Below are positions 9,027-18,332 of a DNA stretch of 64,000 bases, in pieces. The translations under genes were made by a program, and so were the position numbers. Origin of the DNA: Terriglobia bacterium (GTDB lineage: Bacteria; Acidobacteriota; Terriglobia; Terriglobales; Acidobacteriaceae); NCBI GenBank assembly GCA_020072585.1, contig JAIQGL010000010.1, forward strand, positions 62,001 to 126,000, in the 5' to 3' direction. Within the stretch, counting starts at the first letter, position 1; each line of letters starts with the position of its first letter. The notes beneath the pieces were generated by a model, which saw only the letters and a list, made by a program, of their open reading frames with translations, was not told where the DNA came from and did no database searches.

Positions 9027-11366
9027 CTACTGGTGATAGATTGGGATCCAGCCAGGAACGCCCTCAACTACTCGGATTGTATCGTTAATTGGTGGATTTT
9101 CTACACGCTGTACTAGACCGCTTGGCCACCGGATCTCAATGGCATCCGCCTTTATGAGTGAACCCAAGCCGAAATGCTGTTCACAGGGCAGACAGCCAAC
9201 ATTCGAACCGCCATAAATCTCCCGCATCTGACGCGTGCCTCCAGCAAGCAAACTGATGCGTGCGCCAATAGCGTCTCGGTTGCTTTTCGTACCAGCCAAG
9301 CGCACGTTAAGATAATTGCCAGGAAGTTTCGTGGGCCGATATACGGAGCTGGTCATGAGGTCGCCCGGATATGCCCCTCCGGCCGCTACAATGATCTCCA
9401 GGCGCCCGTCTCCGAACAGATCAGCACAATTCACGCCGTGGCTCTTGCCTATAAGCGGCAGACCTGATGTGAATGTCCGGTTATGGTATCTTCCGCCATC
9501 GTTTTCGAGCACGATCATAGGAACCAGGCGCTCCATTCGCGGGCTGCCGTTACCTAGTATCAGGTCGAGATTCCCATCATTATTGAGATCGCCAAAAGTC
9601 CCGCTCATTGTTCCCCAGCTGGTATCGATTCCGATATCGCGATCAAGCATGGTGAAGGTGCCGTCGCGATTGTTGTGATAGATGCAGGCAACAGGAGCGC
9701 CCTCACGAGCCGTGCCATTCTTAATGCTGAAGATTTCATCTTCATGATCGCACCATGCATACTGCACAATGTCCAGCCAACCGTCGTTGTTATAGTCACA
9801 TGAGAAGCATACAGATCCCATTTTGAACTGTGTAAAACCAGCCCTCAGGCTGGCATCAACGAAGGTTCCATCGCCCCTGTTCCAGAACAACTGTGGACGG
9901 CCAAGGCCGCTGCTGATGAACAGATCAGGATAGCCGTCGTTATTGTAATCACCCCAGGCTGCGCAGATGGACGGATAAAGGTTATATAGACCGGCAGGCT
10001 GGGTTACATCCGTAAATGTCCCATCGCCGTTGTTATGGAATAACTTATTCGGAACCCGATGGTCAAAAACGCCCCCAATGTTGTAGCAAATATAAAGATC
10101 AAGATAACCATCACAATCGTAATCCACCCAGGATGCAGAAAAAGCCGGTCCCCAGCTTTGGACGCCAGCCTTCTCTGTCACGTTTGTAAATGTGCCGTCT
10201 CCGTTATTGTGATAAAGCACACTGTCGCCAGAATAAAATCCCTGCCGGGTTACGAACACATCTACGAACCCATCGTTGTCATAGTCTGCAGCCGAGACAT
10301 TAAAGGCGTTTACGCATTGGTCTAGCCCTGATCTGGTAGACACATCGGTGAAGGTTCCGTCACCATTATTGCGGTATAGGCAGCATCCGCCATAGGCAGA
10401 CGCGATCATGACGTCCAGCAGGCCGTCATTGTTGTAATCAAAGACAGCCGTGCCCCGTCCCCCGCTTGTTTTGTCCAGTCCAATTTTTGCGGCAATGTCT
10501 TCATATTGAGTGGTCGCCGGCTCCCAGCCGGGTTTCATTTCCAGCCGGTATTCGGCTGGGACATCCTCTGGATATCCACCCATGGCTTCAGCGGAATACC
10601 AAAGCCACACGCGTGTGCGCTCCCGATTGGGATCAATGAACAGCGATTTTACACAGCTCTCAACAGCCTGCCGAAACCGTCCCGCACGGTAGTGGGCAAG
10701 GCCCAAGTGATGCAGCGCTGCAGCCTGGGTTGGCGGATTCTGGGCTGCAATCTCGAGTTCATGCACCGCCTGATCACAGAGTCCACACTTGATATAGGTG
10801 CGCCCCAACTCCAGCCGCGCGTCAAAATCGTTGGGATCCTTTTGCAGGCGCTCCGAATAACGGTCGATCAGTTCCGTGTACTCGAGTTTGAGATATACGC
10901 CCGCTTCGGAGAAGGTCTCCATGGCATTGTCCAAAAGAATAGGCGACTGGCGCACTCCGACCGTGGAATAAACTGCCAAAATGCGGAGCAATGATTCTGC
11001 CAACAGGCTGCTCACTGATAAGGGCAGCGTAAAAGGTAGAGCCAGGCCATTTGGTTTCCACAGATCGACAGATTGGAAACTTCGACGGGCGGCTTCCATT
11101 ATCTCGCCTGTCAGCTTGAGGAGATAAGGATCTCGCCGATTAGCGAACCACCCGATCCGCACTAATCGATTCGCGAAATCTGATAGGGCTGTGTCAAGGG
11201 CTGCAGGGCCATTTACAGGTGGCCCCTCTTGCCGCGAGCTGGCCTTCGTGCCCGTAAGCGCGGTCAACGTCTTGTGAATCGTCGTTTTTCCCAAGTCCAC
11301 AGCCATCAAGCCGGTTTCAAAGAATCTGGCGAGGACATCCTGCATAGGGTTATTGGAGTTGTTCAT
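9027..11366 (-). CDS. TPR plus FG-GAP/VCBS repeat protein with C-terminal ASPIC/UnbV domain (paralogue 1)
   Basis: A 779-residue protein. Residues about 1-190 are helical and unassigned; 190-270 hold two TPR-like units (DARLELGRTYIKCG, AALHHLGLAHYRAGR); about 290-680 hold seven or so FG-GAP/VCBS repeats with the calcium-type motif DYNNDGLLD and NNGDGTFTDV; 690-770 is the ASPIC/UnbV domain (GARISLLAGG, QHFGLG, IRWPSG). Proteins of this layout (CRTAC1-like) usually form a beta-propeller, but none has a settled biochemical role in bacteria. No signal peptide is visible. Its start overlaps the stop of the redoxin gene upstream (ATGA-type), so the two are co-translated. A close paralogue in the same arrangement lies at 15888-18332. 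Confidence 0.85.
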   Translation of the reverse strand: MNNSNNPMQDVLARFFETGLMAVDLGKTTIHKTLTALTGTKASSRQEGPPVNGPAALDTALSDFANRLVRIGWFANRRDPYLLKLTGEIMEAARRSFQSVDLWKPNGLALPFTLPLSVSSLLAESLLRILAVYSTVGVRQSPILLDNAMETFSEAGVYLKLEYTELIDRYSERLQKDPNDFDARLELGRTYIKCGLCDQAVHELEIAAQNPPTQAAALHHLGLAHYRAGRFRQAVESCVKSLFIDPNRERTRVWLWYSAEAMGGYPEDVPAEYRLEMKPGWEPATTQYEDIAAKIGLDKTSGGRGTAVFDYNNDGLLDVMIASAYGGCCLYRNNGDGTFTDVSTRSGLDQCVNAFNVSAADYDNDGFVDVFVTRQGFYSGDSVLYHNNGDGTFTNVTEKAGVQSWGPAFSASWVDYDCDGYLDLYICYNIGGVFDHRVPNKLFHNNGDGTFTDVTQPAGLYNLYPSICAAWGDYNNDGYPDLFISSGLGRPQLFWNRGDGTFVDASLRAGFTQFKMGSVCFSCDYNNDGWLDIVQYAWCDHEDEIFSIKNGTAREGAPVACIYHNNRDGTFTMLDRDIGIDTSWGTMSGTFGDLNNDGNLDLILGNGSPRMERLVPMIVLENDGGRYHNRTFTSGLPLIGKSHGVNCADLFGDGRLEIIVAAGGAYPGDLMTSSVYRPTKLPGNYLNVRLAGTKSNRDAIGARISLLAGGTRQMREIYGGSNVGCLPCEQHFGLGSLIKADAIEIRWPSGLVQRVENPPINDTIRVVEGVPGWIPIYHQ

Positions 11367-11923
11367 AGCTGTTTCGGCAGGTTGTAGTAGACGGACTGGA
11401 TTGCACAGCCAAAGCTGGCAGTGTCGTTGCGGGTCAAAGGCTGCCCAGCCAGGAACTCCCGAATCGCAGCTTCCAGGTAGGCCACGAAGTTTGGATCGTC
11501 CGGGTATTTGTAGTTATCGATGGCGCCACGATAGAGCAAGATCCGGTTGGCATCGATCAGGAACGCTCGCGGAGTCTGCTGGGTGAACCATCGGCTGGCC
11601 ACTGAACCATCCGGATCGTGCAGGATCGAAAACCGGAGGTTCCTTCGTACGGTCGAGTCGTGGATCTGCTGGGCGGTCTCTCCTTTTCGCGACGCGATCA
11701 CCAGCAATGATAGTTCGGGATGAATCTCGTTGAAGGTCGAAAGGTATAGATCATAACGGACGCAGTGTGAGCAGATGCAGGACCAGAAGATTACCACTGC
11801 GCCCTTCTTGCCCTTTAGAAATTCACCCAGACTTTGTGAGCCTCCGCGCGTATTGAGCAGCGTAAAATCTTCAAGCGCTGCTCCAATTTCCTGCGATTTT
11901 TGTATCGGAATCTGTTCTTGCAT
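11363..11923 (-). CDS. Redoxin (AhpC/TSA-like thioredoxin-fold) protein with CXXC (paralogue 1)
   Basis: A 186-residue thioredoxin-fold protein. The core FTLLNTRGGSQSLGEFLKGK precedes a strand VVIFW and the active-site region SCICSHC, where CSHC is a CXXC pair. The cis-Pro region is QQTPRAFLID. There is no signal sequence, so it is probably cytoplasmic. It is first in a two-gene operon and overlaps the FG-GAP gene by 4 bases. The partner pairing is repeated at 18329-18889, which suggests the redoxin acts on or with the FG-GAP protein. That is inference; cysteine-rich spots in the partner (GGCCLY, GCLPCEQ) would fit. Confidence 0.82.
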   Translation of the reverse strand: MQEQIPIQKSQEIGAALEDFTLLNTRGGSQSLGEFLKGKKGAVVIFWSCICSHCVRYDLYLSTFNEIHPELSLLVIASRKGETAQQIHDSTVRRNLRFSILHDPDGSVASRWFTQQTPRAFLIDANRILLYRGAIDNYKYPDDPNFVAYLEAAIREFLAGQPLTRNDTASFGCAIQSVYYNLPKQL

Positions 11924-12260
11924 ATGAGTTTTTTGGCCGCCGGATATGGAACCCGAGTTCTACGGACCAGGCACACTGGCAGGGAGTGCCAGTATTAACT
12001 AGACAAAGTTAACTGGAACTTTTTGCACAAATGCGACTTGAAAGTGATCGCAAGCGCTTTGCCTCAGTACCGATCAATCTTTCGATTGGGATCGCGGTTC
12101 AACGCTCCAGTTGTACCTTCCACCAATGCAAGTTTCTGCTTTTTAGGATCTGAGCCTTTTGCGAAGACATGGATAAAGAATCCTTTCAATTCCAACTGCA
12201 TTTTCCACCAGGCATAAATCCATAAATGTTGCCAAAGCGACAAGGTTATTCCCGCAAACT

Positions 12261-12487
12261 TCAGGCCATGGGCCGTCTATTCCGGTAGTTGTACTGACGC
12301 GGGTCGTTCATCGGGCCGCGCACGGTGTATTGCTGCCATCCGATAACGACTTCGGAGCAGGCTGGTCCACTTTTGAACGAGGAAGACGTACAGGTGCTGT
12401 TAGCCCCGGACTCGAAGATGCGGCCAACCATGACTGCGACAAAAACAAGTGTGTTGCTCCATCTTAGTGCGAAAGTCGCTTGAACAG
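12261..12487 (-). pseudogene. C-terminal gene fragment of unknown family
   Basis: A minus-strand open frame ending with TGA at 12261 reads as a hydrophobic stretch (WSNTLVFVAVMVG), two cysteines (STCTSS, PACSE) and a well-formed tail, VVIGWQQYTVRGPMNDP. No start codon with a ribosome site is visible. The coding look suggests the tail of an envelope protein whose 5' part was lost. The rest of 11924-12496 should contain divergent promoters for the redoxin operon and the SGNH-like gene; nothing else was recognised there. Confidence 0.35.
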
Positions 12488-12496
12488 GGCCAGATT

Positions 12497-15400
12497 ATGT
12501 GTGAGGTTTTTCAAGACCATAATGACGCTCCTATGCCTACCATGACGCAGTCTGTCGCCGATCAGCCCAGCAAAAACCCTCAACCACCTACTTCTCCGTC
12601 GCAGCCCCAGGTCAATAGCGGAAGTCTAAAAACTGGCCGCTTTGTTGTTATGGGTGAAGGCTTAGCGGCAGGCATAAGCAACTTCACTCTTAGCTTTGAT
12701 TCGCAGCAATGGAGCTTTGCCACCCAGATGGCAAGGCAAATGGGCATCAAATGTCCGCAGCGGCTCATACAAGCGCCCGGTATAGGGAATCTGGTTGGAT
12801 TTCCTCCGCTTCCGGTGCGTGTGCCCGCGCCATCGCAGTCAACGGTCATAGATCAGCTCCCACCCGCAGCTGTTTCCAATCTGGCTGTGCCCTCGCTTAC
12901 GCTCGACGACGCATTAAATCTCCAGGCGGTGCAACCGCTCATTCATCGTAACGACGCAAAGCAAAGTGCGATCAATCTAATTTGGGGCTTGGTTCCCATT
13001 TCCAACGGCGAAAAATCGGCGCCCACACAATTGCAGTACGCGCTACAGCAGTCTCCAACATTTACAGTGGTGGAGCTCGGGTATCATGAAATGCTGGAGG
13101 CTGCAGTTCTAGGAGATCCGAGACGGTTGCCGGAAACTGAGACCTTCATCTCCCAATATCGCGTTCTTCTCGAGAAGTTGAAGGAATCCGGATCACAGAT
13201 TTTGGTAACCACGATCCCTAATCCCATCGATACGGCACACTTTTCTTCGGTAAGCACAGCGGCACAGTTATTAAAAATTGACCAGGCTTCTCTCACCAAG
13301 CTCTACTCGATTCAGACCACTGACCTTATTACTGTAAACGGGATCAATGAGATCTCTTTCCAGTTGTTTTCTAAGTTGATCCAGCCTTTGCCGGCAAATT
13401 CGCTGCTTGCCGCTGACTCCGCCCGCAAAATCAGCCATCGGGTGCGGCAGATCAATGCAGAGCTCACAGGTCTGGTTTCAACGTACGGCACGCTGTATGA
13501 CTTGGCAGGCCTCTTTCACAAGATTGCCACCGAAGGATATGTGGCAGGCACGCGCAGATTGACGGCAGAGTTTCTGGGAGGCTTTTACTCATTAAACGGA
13601 TACTATCCAGGCGCGACTGGGCAGGCAATTATTGCGAATGAAATCCTGGCCGTTCTGAATCGCACCTATGGCAGCAATTTCGCAATGATCGACGTCAGCA
13701 CCGTAATGACTGGCGATTCAACTGCAGCTTGCCAGCAGGCGGCAGGGCCTGCGTGGTCGGCCAAGGATCTGGAACAGATCCCAGTTCAAAGCCCCGCCCC
13801 GTGTGGGCATGACTCGCCAGCGACGACAGCCGCAAAGCGCAGCACGAAACCGAAGATACAAAATGATTGGTCACCACTGGTTCCTAAAGAACCGAAGCTA
13901 CCCTTGAAACTCCCACCCGGACTCGAGCAGGTGCTCCCGTTGAGCAAAACGGCCAGTTATTTTGGGGATGCAATAGGAGCCGTTGATTGTCACGATCCCA
14001 TAGGCATTCAATGGGGTAGTTGCAATCTGCTATTCGGCGGCCTCGCGATGGGCGATAGTCATCTCAGCGGCTCGATCAGAATCAAATTCACTGAACCGGT
14101 CAACAATGTCAGCCACTTTGAAGTGTCTTTCGAGGGCGGATTTCAAGGTGAGGACTCTGTTCTTATCGCACCGCAGTTTTTCAAAATGCCCCTCCAACAG
14201 GGGCGCTTCGACGAGGTGCCGGGCACCACTTCTTCCGGTAATTTGAATCTGGAGACAGGAGAAGTCTCCGATCTGACTGTCTACGCCCGCCCCAGCAACA
14301 CCGCACTCATGGCTCTCGCGAACGTGAACCCCAATTTTCCCACACAGCCTTTGAGTTTTCCAGGACAATACGGTTATGTCTGGGCGAGCTTTGAGCAAAG
14401 AGCAGATGGCAAGCTGGACTTCAGCTTCTATGGTTCAACCTTTGTGCCATTGGGAAAAGACATCTCGTTCCCGCTAAACTTTGTAGGCCCCAGCGGACAG
14501 TTCGCCGCCATCCCCGGGGCCGGCACCGCGCTGCATCCTCATGTTCAGCTCAGTACAAAAGAGCCAGAAGCAGGAGATAGTGAGGAGATCAGCGCCGCCA
14601 TTCCGTTTAATACCGTGCAGGAATACACTCTGTTCACACACAACAGCGCTTTTGGTGATCTATTCACATTTAATTCTCCTGAGGTGGGTGGAAGGGCCAA
14701 AGGGCGTTCCCATCTCCTGGGGCGGCTACAGATTCAGTTTGGTCAGCGGACTGGAAGTTCGGTCCCAATTGCAGTTTGGTCTCTGCCTCCGGGTGCACTC
14801 ATGGCTCCCATGCCTGAATCTCCAATTACTCAAGTCTTTCCGGCGCCTCTTTCACAAGGCCCCCAAGGGTTTGACGAGCGTTCGAGATACCCCCTGAAAT
14901 CATATCCAATGACCTCTCTTTCTATTGTTGATGATCCATTTGACATCTCCGTGGGTGCGATCAACTTAGAGACAGGGCGAATGATCAATGACCTCCCACA
15001 TCGCGGATTCATTAACCAAACGGTGATCTATGCATTGTTGCGCATCGAGCCGCGGACGCCGAAGGGTTCATTCTATTTCCGTGGTCCGGCATTAATAACA
15101 AAGGACAAGCGTGACCAAATGGTCTTCCGGTTCAGAGGAATTACCCACCTGCCCTATCCGGAAGGATATCTTTTCCCGCGGCCAGACCTGGTTACCGGAT
15201 TCCCCGCCGGGCCAGGCGCGTATCTGGACCCATTTCTCTGGTTCCACGCGATCCAGAGCAATATAAGTCCTGACGTTGTGATGGAGGGAGAAGTACAGCA
15301 TATGCGGGCCACTTCAGGCGACGATTTCTCCTATCGATATCGCATTCCTTCTGATCCCGTAAACCAGGAGGTAGTCTTCGAGTATGAGAATCACACCCAA

Positions 15401-15679
15401 CAAGGTAAGTTTCGGATGCACAGCCTGGCCTGGGTTGACTTCTCCAACTCAGGAGCGACGCCATCTTCGAGAGACCCATACGATACTGTGACTTTTAGCG
15501 GATATGGCATCTGGACAAAAGACGACATCTGGAGCAACGTCACGACGAATACTCTGTTGCAAGCGTCCGTCCAGATTACAACTGCACCGGAGAAGCCCTA
15601 TACAGGGATTTCGATTGCCTACAATGTTGTTTCTAATGTGCACATCAAGCCGGAAAATGAGGTTGATGCCCTGCCTTGA
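12497..15679 (+). CDS. Large protein with degenerate SGNH/GDSL-hydrolase-like N-terminal domain
   Basis: About 1,060 residues. The N-terminal 430 residues follow the SGNH/GDSL hydrolase order (FVVMGEGLAAG, TVVELGYHEML, NGYYPGATGQAIIANEI), but block I has GEG where GDS carries the catalytic Ser, block III has GYHE where G-x-ND is usual, and block V has YYPG where the DxxH is expected. So it is probably not a hydrolase. A Pro/Lys-rich linker follows, then about 570 residues of beta-rich sequence I cannot assign, with two similar halves (GLAMGDSHLSGSIRIKF; KGRSHLLGRLQIQF). No signal peptide is seen. Starts at 12449, 12497 and 12535 are possible; none has a strong ribosome site. It lies between two redoxin/FG-GAP operons that point the other way. 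Confidence 0.6.
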   Translation: MCEVFQDHNDAPMPTMTQSVADQPSKNPQPPTSPSQPQVNSGSLKTGRFVVMGEGLAAGISNFTLSFDSQQWSFATQMARQMGIKCPQRLIQAPGIGNLVGFPPLPVRVPAPSQSTVIDQLPPAAVSNLAVPSLTLDDALNLQAVQPLIHRNDAKQSAINLIWGLVPISNGEKSAPTQLQYALQQSPTFTVVELGYHEMLEAAVLGDPRRLPETETFISQYRVLLEKLKESGSQILVTTIPNPIDTAHFSSVSTAAQLLKIDQASLTKLYSIQTTDLITVNGINEISFQLFSKLIQPLPANSLLAADSARKISHRVRQINAELTGLVSTYGTLYDLAGLFHKIATEGYVAGTRRLTAEFLGGFYSLNGYYPGATGQAIIANEILAVLNRTYGSNFAMIDVSTVMTGDSTAACQQAAGPAWSAKDLEQIPVQSPAPCGHDSPATTAAKRSTKPKIQNDWSPLVPKEPKLPLKLPPGLEQVLPLSKTASYFGDAIGAVDCHDPIGIQWGSCNLLFGGLAMGDSHLSGSIRIKFTEPVNNVSHFEVSFEGGFQGEDSVLIAPQFFKMPLQQGRFDEVPGTTSSGNLNLETGEVSDLTVYARPSNTALMALANVNPNFPTQPLSFPGQYGYVWASFEQRADGKLDFSFYGSTFVPLGKDISFPLNFVGPSGQFAAIPGAGTALHPHVQLSTKEPEAGDSEEISAAIPFNTVQEYTLFTHNSAFGDLFTFNSPEVGGRAKGRSHLLGRLQIQFGQRTGSSVPIAVWSLPPGALMAPMPESPITQVFPAPLSQGPQGFDERSRYPLKSYPMTSLSIVDDPFDISVGAINLETGRMINDLPHRGFINQTVIYALLRIEPRTPKGSFYFRGPALITKDKRDQMVFRFRGITHLPYPEGYLFPRPDLVTGFPAGPGAYLDPFLWFHAIQSNISPDVVMEGEVQHMRATSGDDFSYRYRIPSDPVNQEVVFEYENHTQQGKFRMHSLAWVDFSNSGATPSSRDPYDTVTFSGYGIWTKDDIWSNVTTNTLLQASVQITTAPEKPYTGISIAYNVVSNVHIKPENEVDALP

Positions 15680-15736
15680 GAAAAGGAAGCAAGCATCATT
15701 GATGGTTGGAGAGAAAACGACTCGCTGCAACGTGGT

Positions 15737-15753
15737 TGTGCTTCGTCAAAATT
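15737..15753 (+). repeat. IS-B left terminal repeat, isolated
   Basis: Sixteen of seventeen bases match the left end of the complete IS-B copy (TGTGCTTCGTCAAAATT here; the full copy has CGCC). No further IS-B sequence follows, so only the end is left. Confidence 0.4.
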
Positions 15754-15850
15754 GAAAGCGCACGTGTGCATATCGAAAATTCCATCGGAACTAGATTTTG
15801 CCAAAGTCGAGTGTTGAGAACCTGAACCTGGATAAGGCCGATGGACAGCG

Positions 15851-15880
15851 GGTCGGAGGTTCAAATCTTTCCTCCCAACT
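15851..15880 (+). repeat. tRNA 3'-end-like fragment
   Basis: Thirty bases resemble the T-arm and acceptor end of a tRNA (GTCGGAGGTTCAAATC followed by a pyrimidine-rich end). The first 16 bases match the tRNA-Pro gene at 54292-54368 on its sense strand; the remainder has diverged and no anticodon or D arm can be folded. It may be an old attachment-site scar or chance. Confidence 0.25.
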
Positions 15881-15887
15881 AATTTTT

Positions 15888-18332
15888 TCAATAGCCTTCA
15901 ACTGGTTTCTGGTGCATCGCCTGTATCTTTTCCCAGTTGGACTGGCCTTCAATAAATAACAGCGTCTGGTTCACCGGCAAATCGGTAAAATTCTGCAAGA
16001 GTCCGCTGGGCCAGCGAATCTGAACCGATTCGACTTTTTCCAGGTCACTGAGGCCGAAATGCTGCTCCAGGGGAAGGCACCCGAAGTTGCAGCCACCGGA
16101 AACCTCACGGTATTGCTGGCGTGCTCCCGCCGTCAGAATTACGCGGGCTCCGATGGCAGAACAATTACTCTTGACCCCACGTAGGCGAACATTCAAATAA
16201 TTACCCGGCAGTCGTTTAGGACAGAAGACGCGCGTGGTTAGAAGGTCGCCTGGGTAAGCGCCACCCGAACCAAGGAGTACCGAAAGACGCCCATCGCCGA
16301 AGAGATCAGCCATGGTGCAGCCATGTCCCTTAACAATGAAGGGCAGGCCGGAGGCGAAGGTTACATTGCGAAAACGAGTGCCGTCGTTCTCCAGCAGGGC
16401 TGCGGGCTCCAGGCGGTCCATTTTGGGGCTGCCGTTTCCCAACGCCAGGTCGAGATAACCATCATTGTTAAAATCGCCTACGTTTGCACTCATGGTGCCC
16501 CAGCAGCCAGTCAGGCCGATATCGCGGTCACGCTTGGTAAAAGTGCCATCACCATTGTTGTGATAAATCCGGGCCGGCGTACCGCGCAGCGGCCCTTTAC
16601 CATGGCGCAACGTATGTAACACGTCTTCATGGTCAGACCAGATGAATTGAAGCAGATCAAGTCGGCCATCGTTGTTGTAATCGCACCAAGTGCAAACAGT
16701 TCCCATACAAGTGCCGTCCACACCCGCCTCTGAGCTCACATCTGAGAATGTGCCATTGCCGTTGTTACGGTACAGCTGGGATTGACCGACTCCGTTCGAT
16801 AAGAAGAGGTCAGGGTAACCATCCTCGTTATAGTCGCCCCATGCCGAACCAATGGTCGGCCACCGAGTGAAAAGGCCAGCCGTTTTGGTGACGTCGGTGA
16901 AGGTGCCATCACCATTGTTGTGAAACAGGCGATTGGGCGTCTTGCGATCGAACATTCCGCCTGTATTGTTAGGCACAAAAAGATCAAGATTCCCGTCGAG
17001 ATCGTAGTCTACCCACGACGCGCTGAATACCGGCCCCCACATCTTCAGGCCGGCTTCGGCGGTAACATCGGTAAAGGTCCCATCTCCATTATTGCGAAAT
17101 AGCTGGCCTTCCCCGGGAATCCATCCGAAGCGGCCCATGAACAAATCAACATAGCCATCGTTGTTATAGTCCCCGGCAATGACGACAAAAATGTTGACGG
17201 CAGTGTCCAGGCCCGATTCCACCGACACATCAGTAAATGTTCCGTCACCATTGTTACGGTAGAGGTTACATCCGCCGTAGGCGCAGGCAATCACCACATC
17301 CAGCAGTCCGTCATTGTTGTAATCGAAGACTGCTATACCGCGGCCGCCGCTGGTCTTATCGAGCCCGATTTTTGCCGCAATGTCTTCGAATTCCACCGTT
17401 GGCTTCTCAAAGCCAACCTTCAATTCCATGTGGTGGCGCGGTGGGATATAGTCAGGATAGCCGCCCATCTTGTGGGCGGTAAGCCAAAGCCATGCACGGG
17501 CGCGTTGGTTTCCGGGATTGATAGCCAGAGAGCCGCTCGCCGCTCTGGCTGCTTCTTCCAGTCTTCCGGCACGGAAGAGAGCCACCGCCGCATCATACAG
17601 GGCCCTTTCACGCACGGACGGGTTGTCAGCCGCCTGCAACAGATTAGCGGCCGCTTGCTCATATAATCCGCACTTAATTTGAGTATGGCCAAGTTCGAAG
17701 CGTAATTCATCGTTGTCTGGGGTGCGGGCCAGCCAAGCCTCATACTTTGTCAGAAGGTTCGGATACTCCAGGTTTGCATAGAGCTGGTTATCAGTAAAAA
17801 TTTCGAAAATATCGGCACAAAATGTTGGAAAGTGCTGCGCGCCAACAGATTCGTAACTGACGAGGCCCCGTAATCCTGTTTCGGCCAGAAGAGTCCCCAT
17901 TGCGAGTACCAATTGAAGTGGAAAAACGAGGTTACGTGGATCACTTGAATCGAGGTAACGGAAGGATTTTCTGGCGGCTGCAAGAACCTCATGGAATGCC
18001 TTCCCCATCTCAGGGCTTTGCCGTGCAGTGATGCGCATGATGCACGCTAAACGATTTGCAAAATCTGCAGTGGCGGCATCAATGTTCTGCGGCCCTTCGA
18101 GCGGTGGTATTGCAAGCACCTTCTCGCGATCTTGACCTGTCATCGCTTGCAAAGAACTCTGCATTGCAGCCAGCGTGGCATGCATCACCGTAAGCGCCTT
18201 CTGAATCATGCGGGCCGAGTTGGGAAACGAGGACCCGGATTGCGCAATGTGAAAAGTGGGATCAAGCACGCGAAATCCAGCCTCGATCATTGAGATGGGC
18301 AGGCTAAAAGGGAAGGCCGGGGGCGAATTCAT
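15888..18332 (-). CDS. TPR plus FG-GAP/VCBS repeat protein with C-terminal ASPIC/UnbV domain (paralogue 2)
   Basis: An 814-residue paralogue of the 9027-11366 product with the same order: helical N-terminal 200 residues, TPR units (ELRFELGHTQIKCG, ALYDAAVALFRAGR), FG-GAP/VCBS repeats with DYNNDGLLD and NNGDGTFTDV, and an ASPIC/UnbV domain (GARVILTAGA, QHFGLSDL, IRWPSGLL). One stretch, EDIAAKIGLDKTSGGRG, is identical in both. No signal peptide is visible. The start overlaps the upstream redoxin stop by 4 bases. The shared layout and order show duplication of a two-gene unit. Confidence 0.85.
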   Translation of the reverse strand: MNSPPAFPFSLPISMIEAGFRVLDPTFHIAQSGSSFPNSARMIQKALTVMHATLAAMQSSLQAMTGQDREKVLAIPPLEGPQNIDAATADFANRLACIMRITARQSPEMGKAFHEVLAAARKSFRYLDSSDPRNLVFPLQLVLAMGTLLAETGLRGLVSYESVGAQHFPTFCADIFEIFTDNQLYANLEYPNLLTKYEAWLARTPDNDELRFELGHTQIKCGLYEQAAANLLQAADNPSVRERALYDAAVALFRAGRLEEAARAASGSLAINPGNQRARAWLWLTAHKMGGYPDYIPPRHHMELKVGFEKPTVEFEDIAAKIGLDKTSGGRGIAVFDYNNDGLLDVVIACAYGGCNLYRNNGDGTFTDVSVESGLDTAVNIFVVIAGDYNNDGYVDLFMGRFGWIPGEGQLFRNNGDGTFTDVTAEAGLKMWGPVFSASWVDYDLDGNLDLFVPNNTGGMFDRKTPNRLFHNNGDGTFTDVTKTAGLFTRWPTIGSAWGDYNEDGYPDLFLSNGVGQSQLYRNNGNGTFSDVSSEAGVDGTCMGTVCTWCDYNNDGRLDLLQFIWSDHEDVLHTLRHGKGPLRGTPARIYHNNGDGTFTKRDRDIGLTGCWGTMSANVGDFNNDGYLDLALGNGSPKMDRLEPAALLENDGTRFRNVTFASGLPFIVKGHGCTMADLFGDGRLSVLLGSGGAYPGDLLTTRVFCPKRLPGNYLNVRLRGVKSNCSAIGARVILTAGARQQYREVSGGCNFGCLPLEQHFGLSDLEKVESVQIRWPSGLLQNFTDLPVNQTLLFIEGQSNWEKIQAMHQKPVEGY

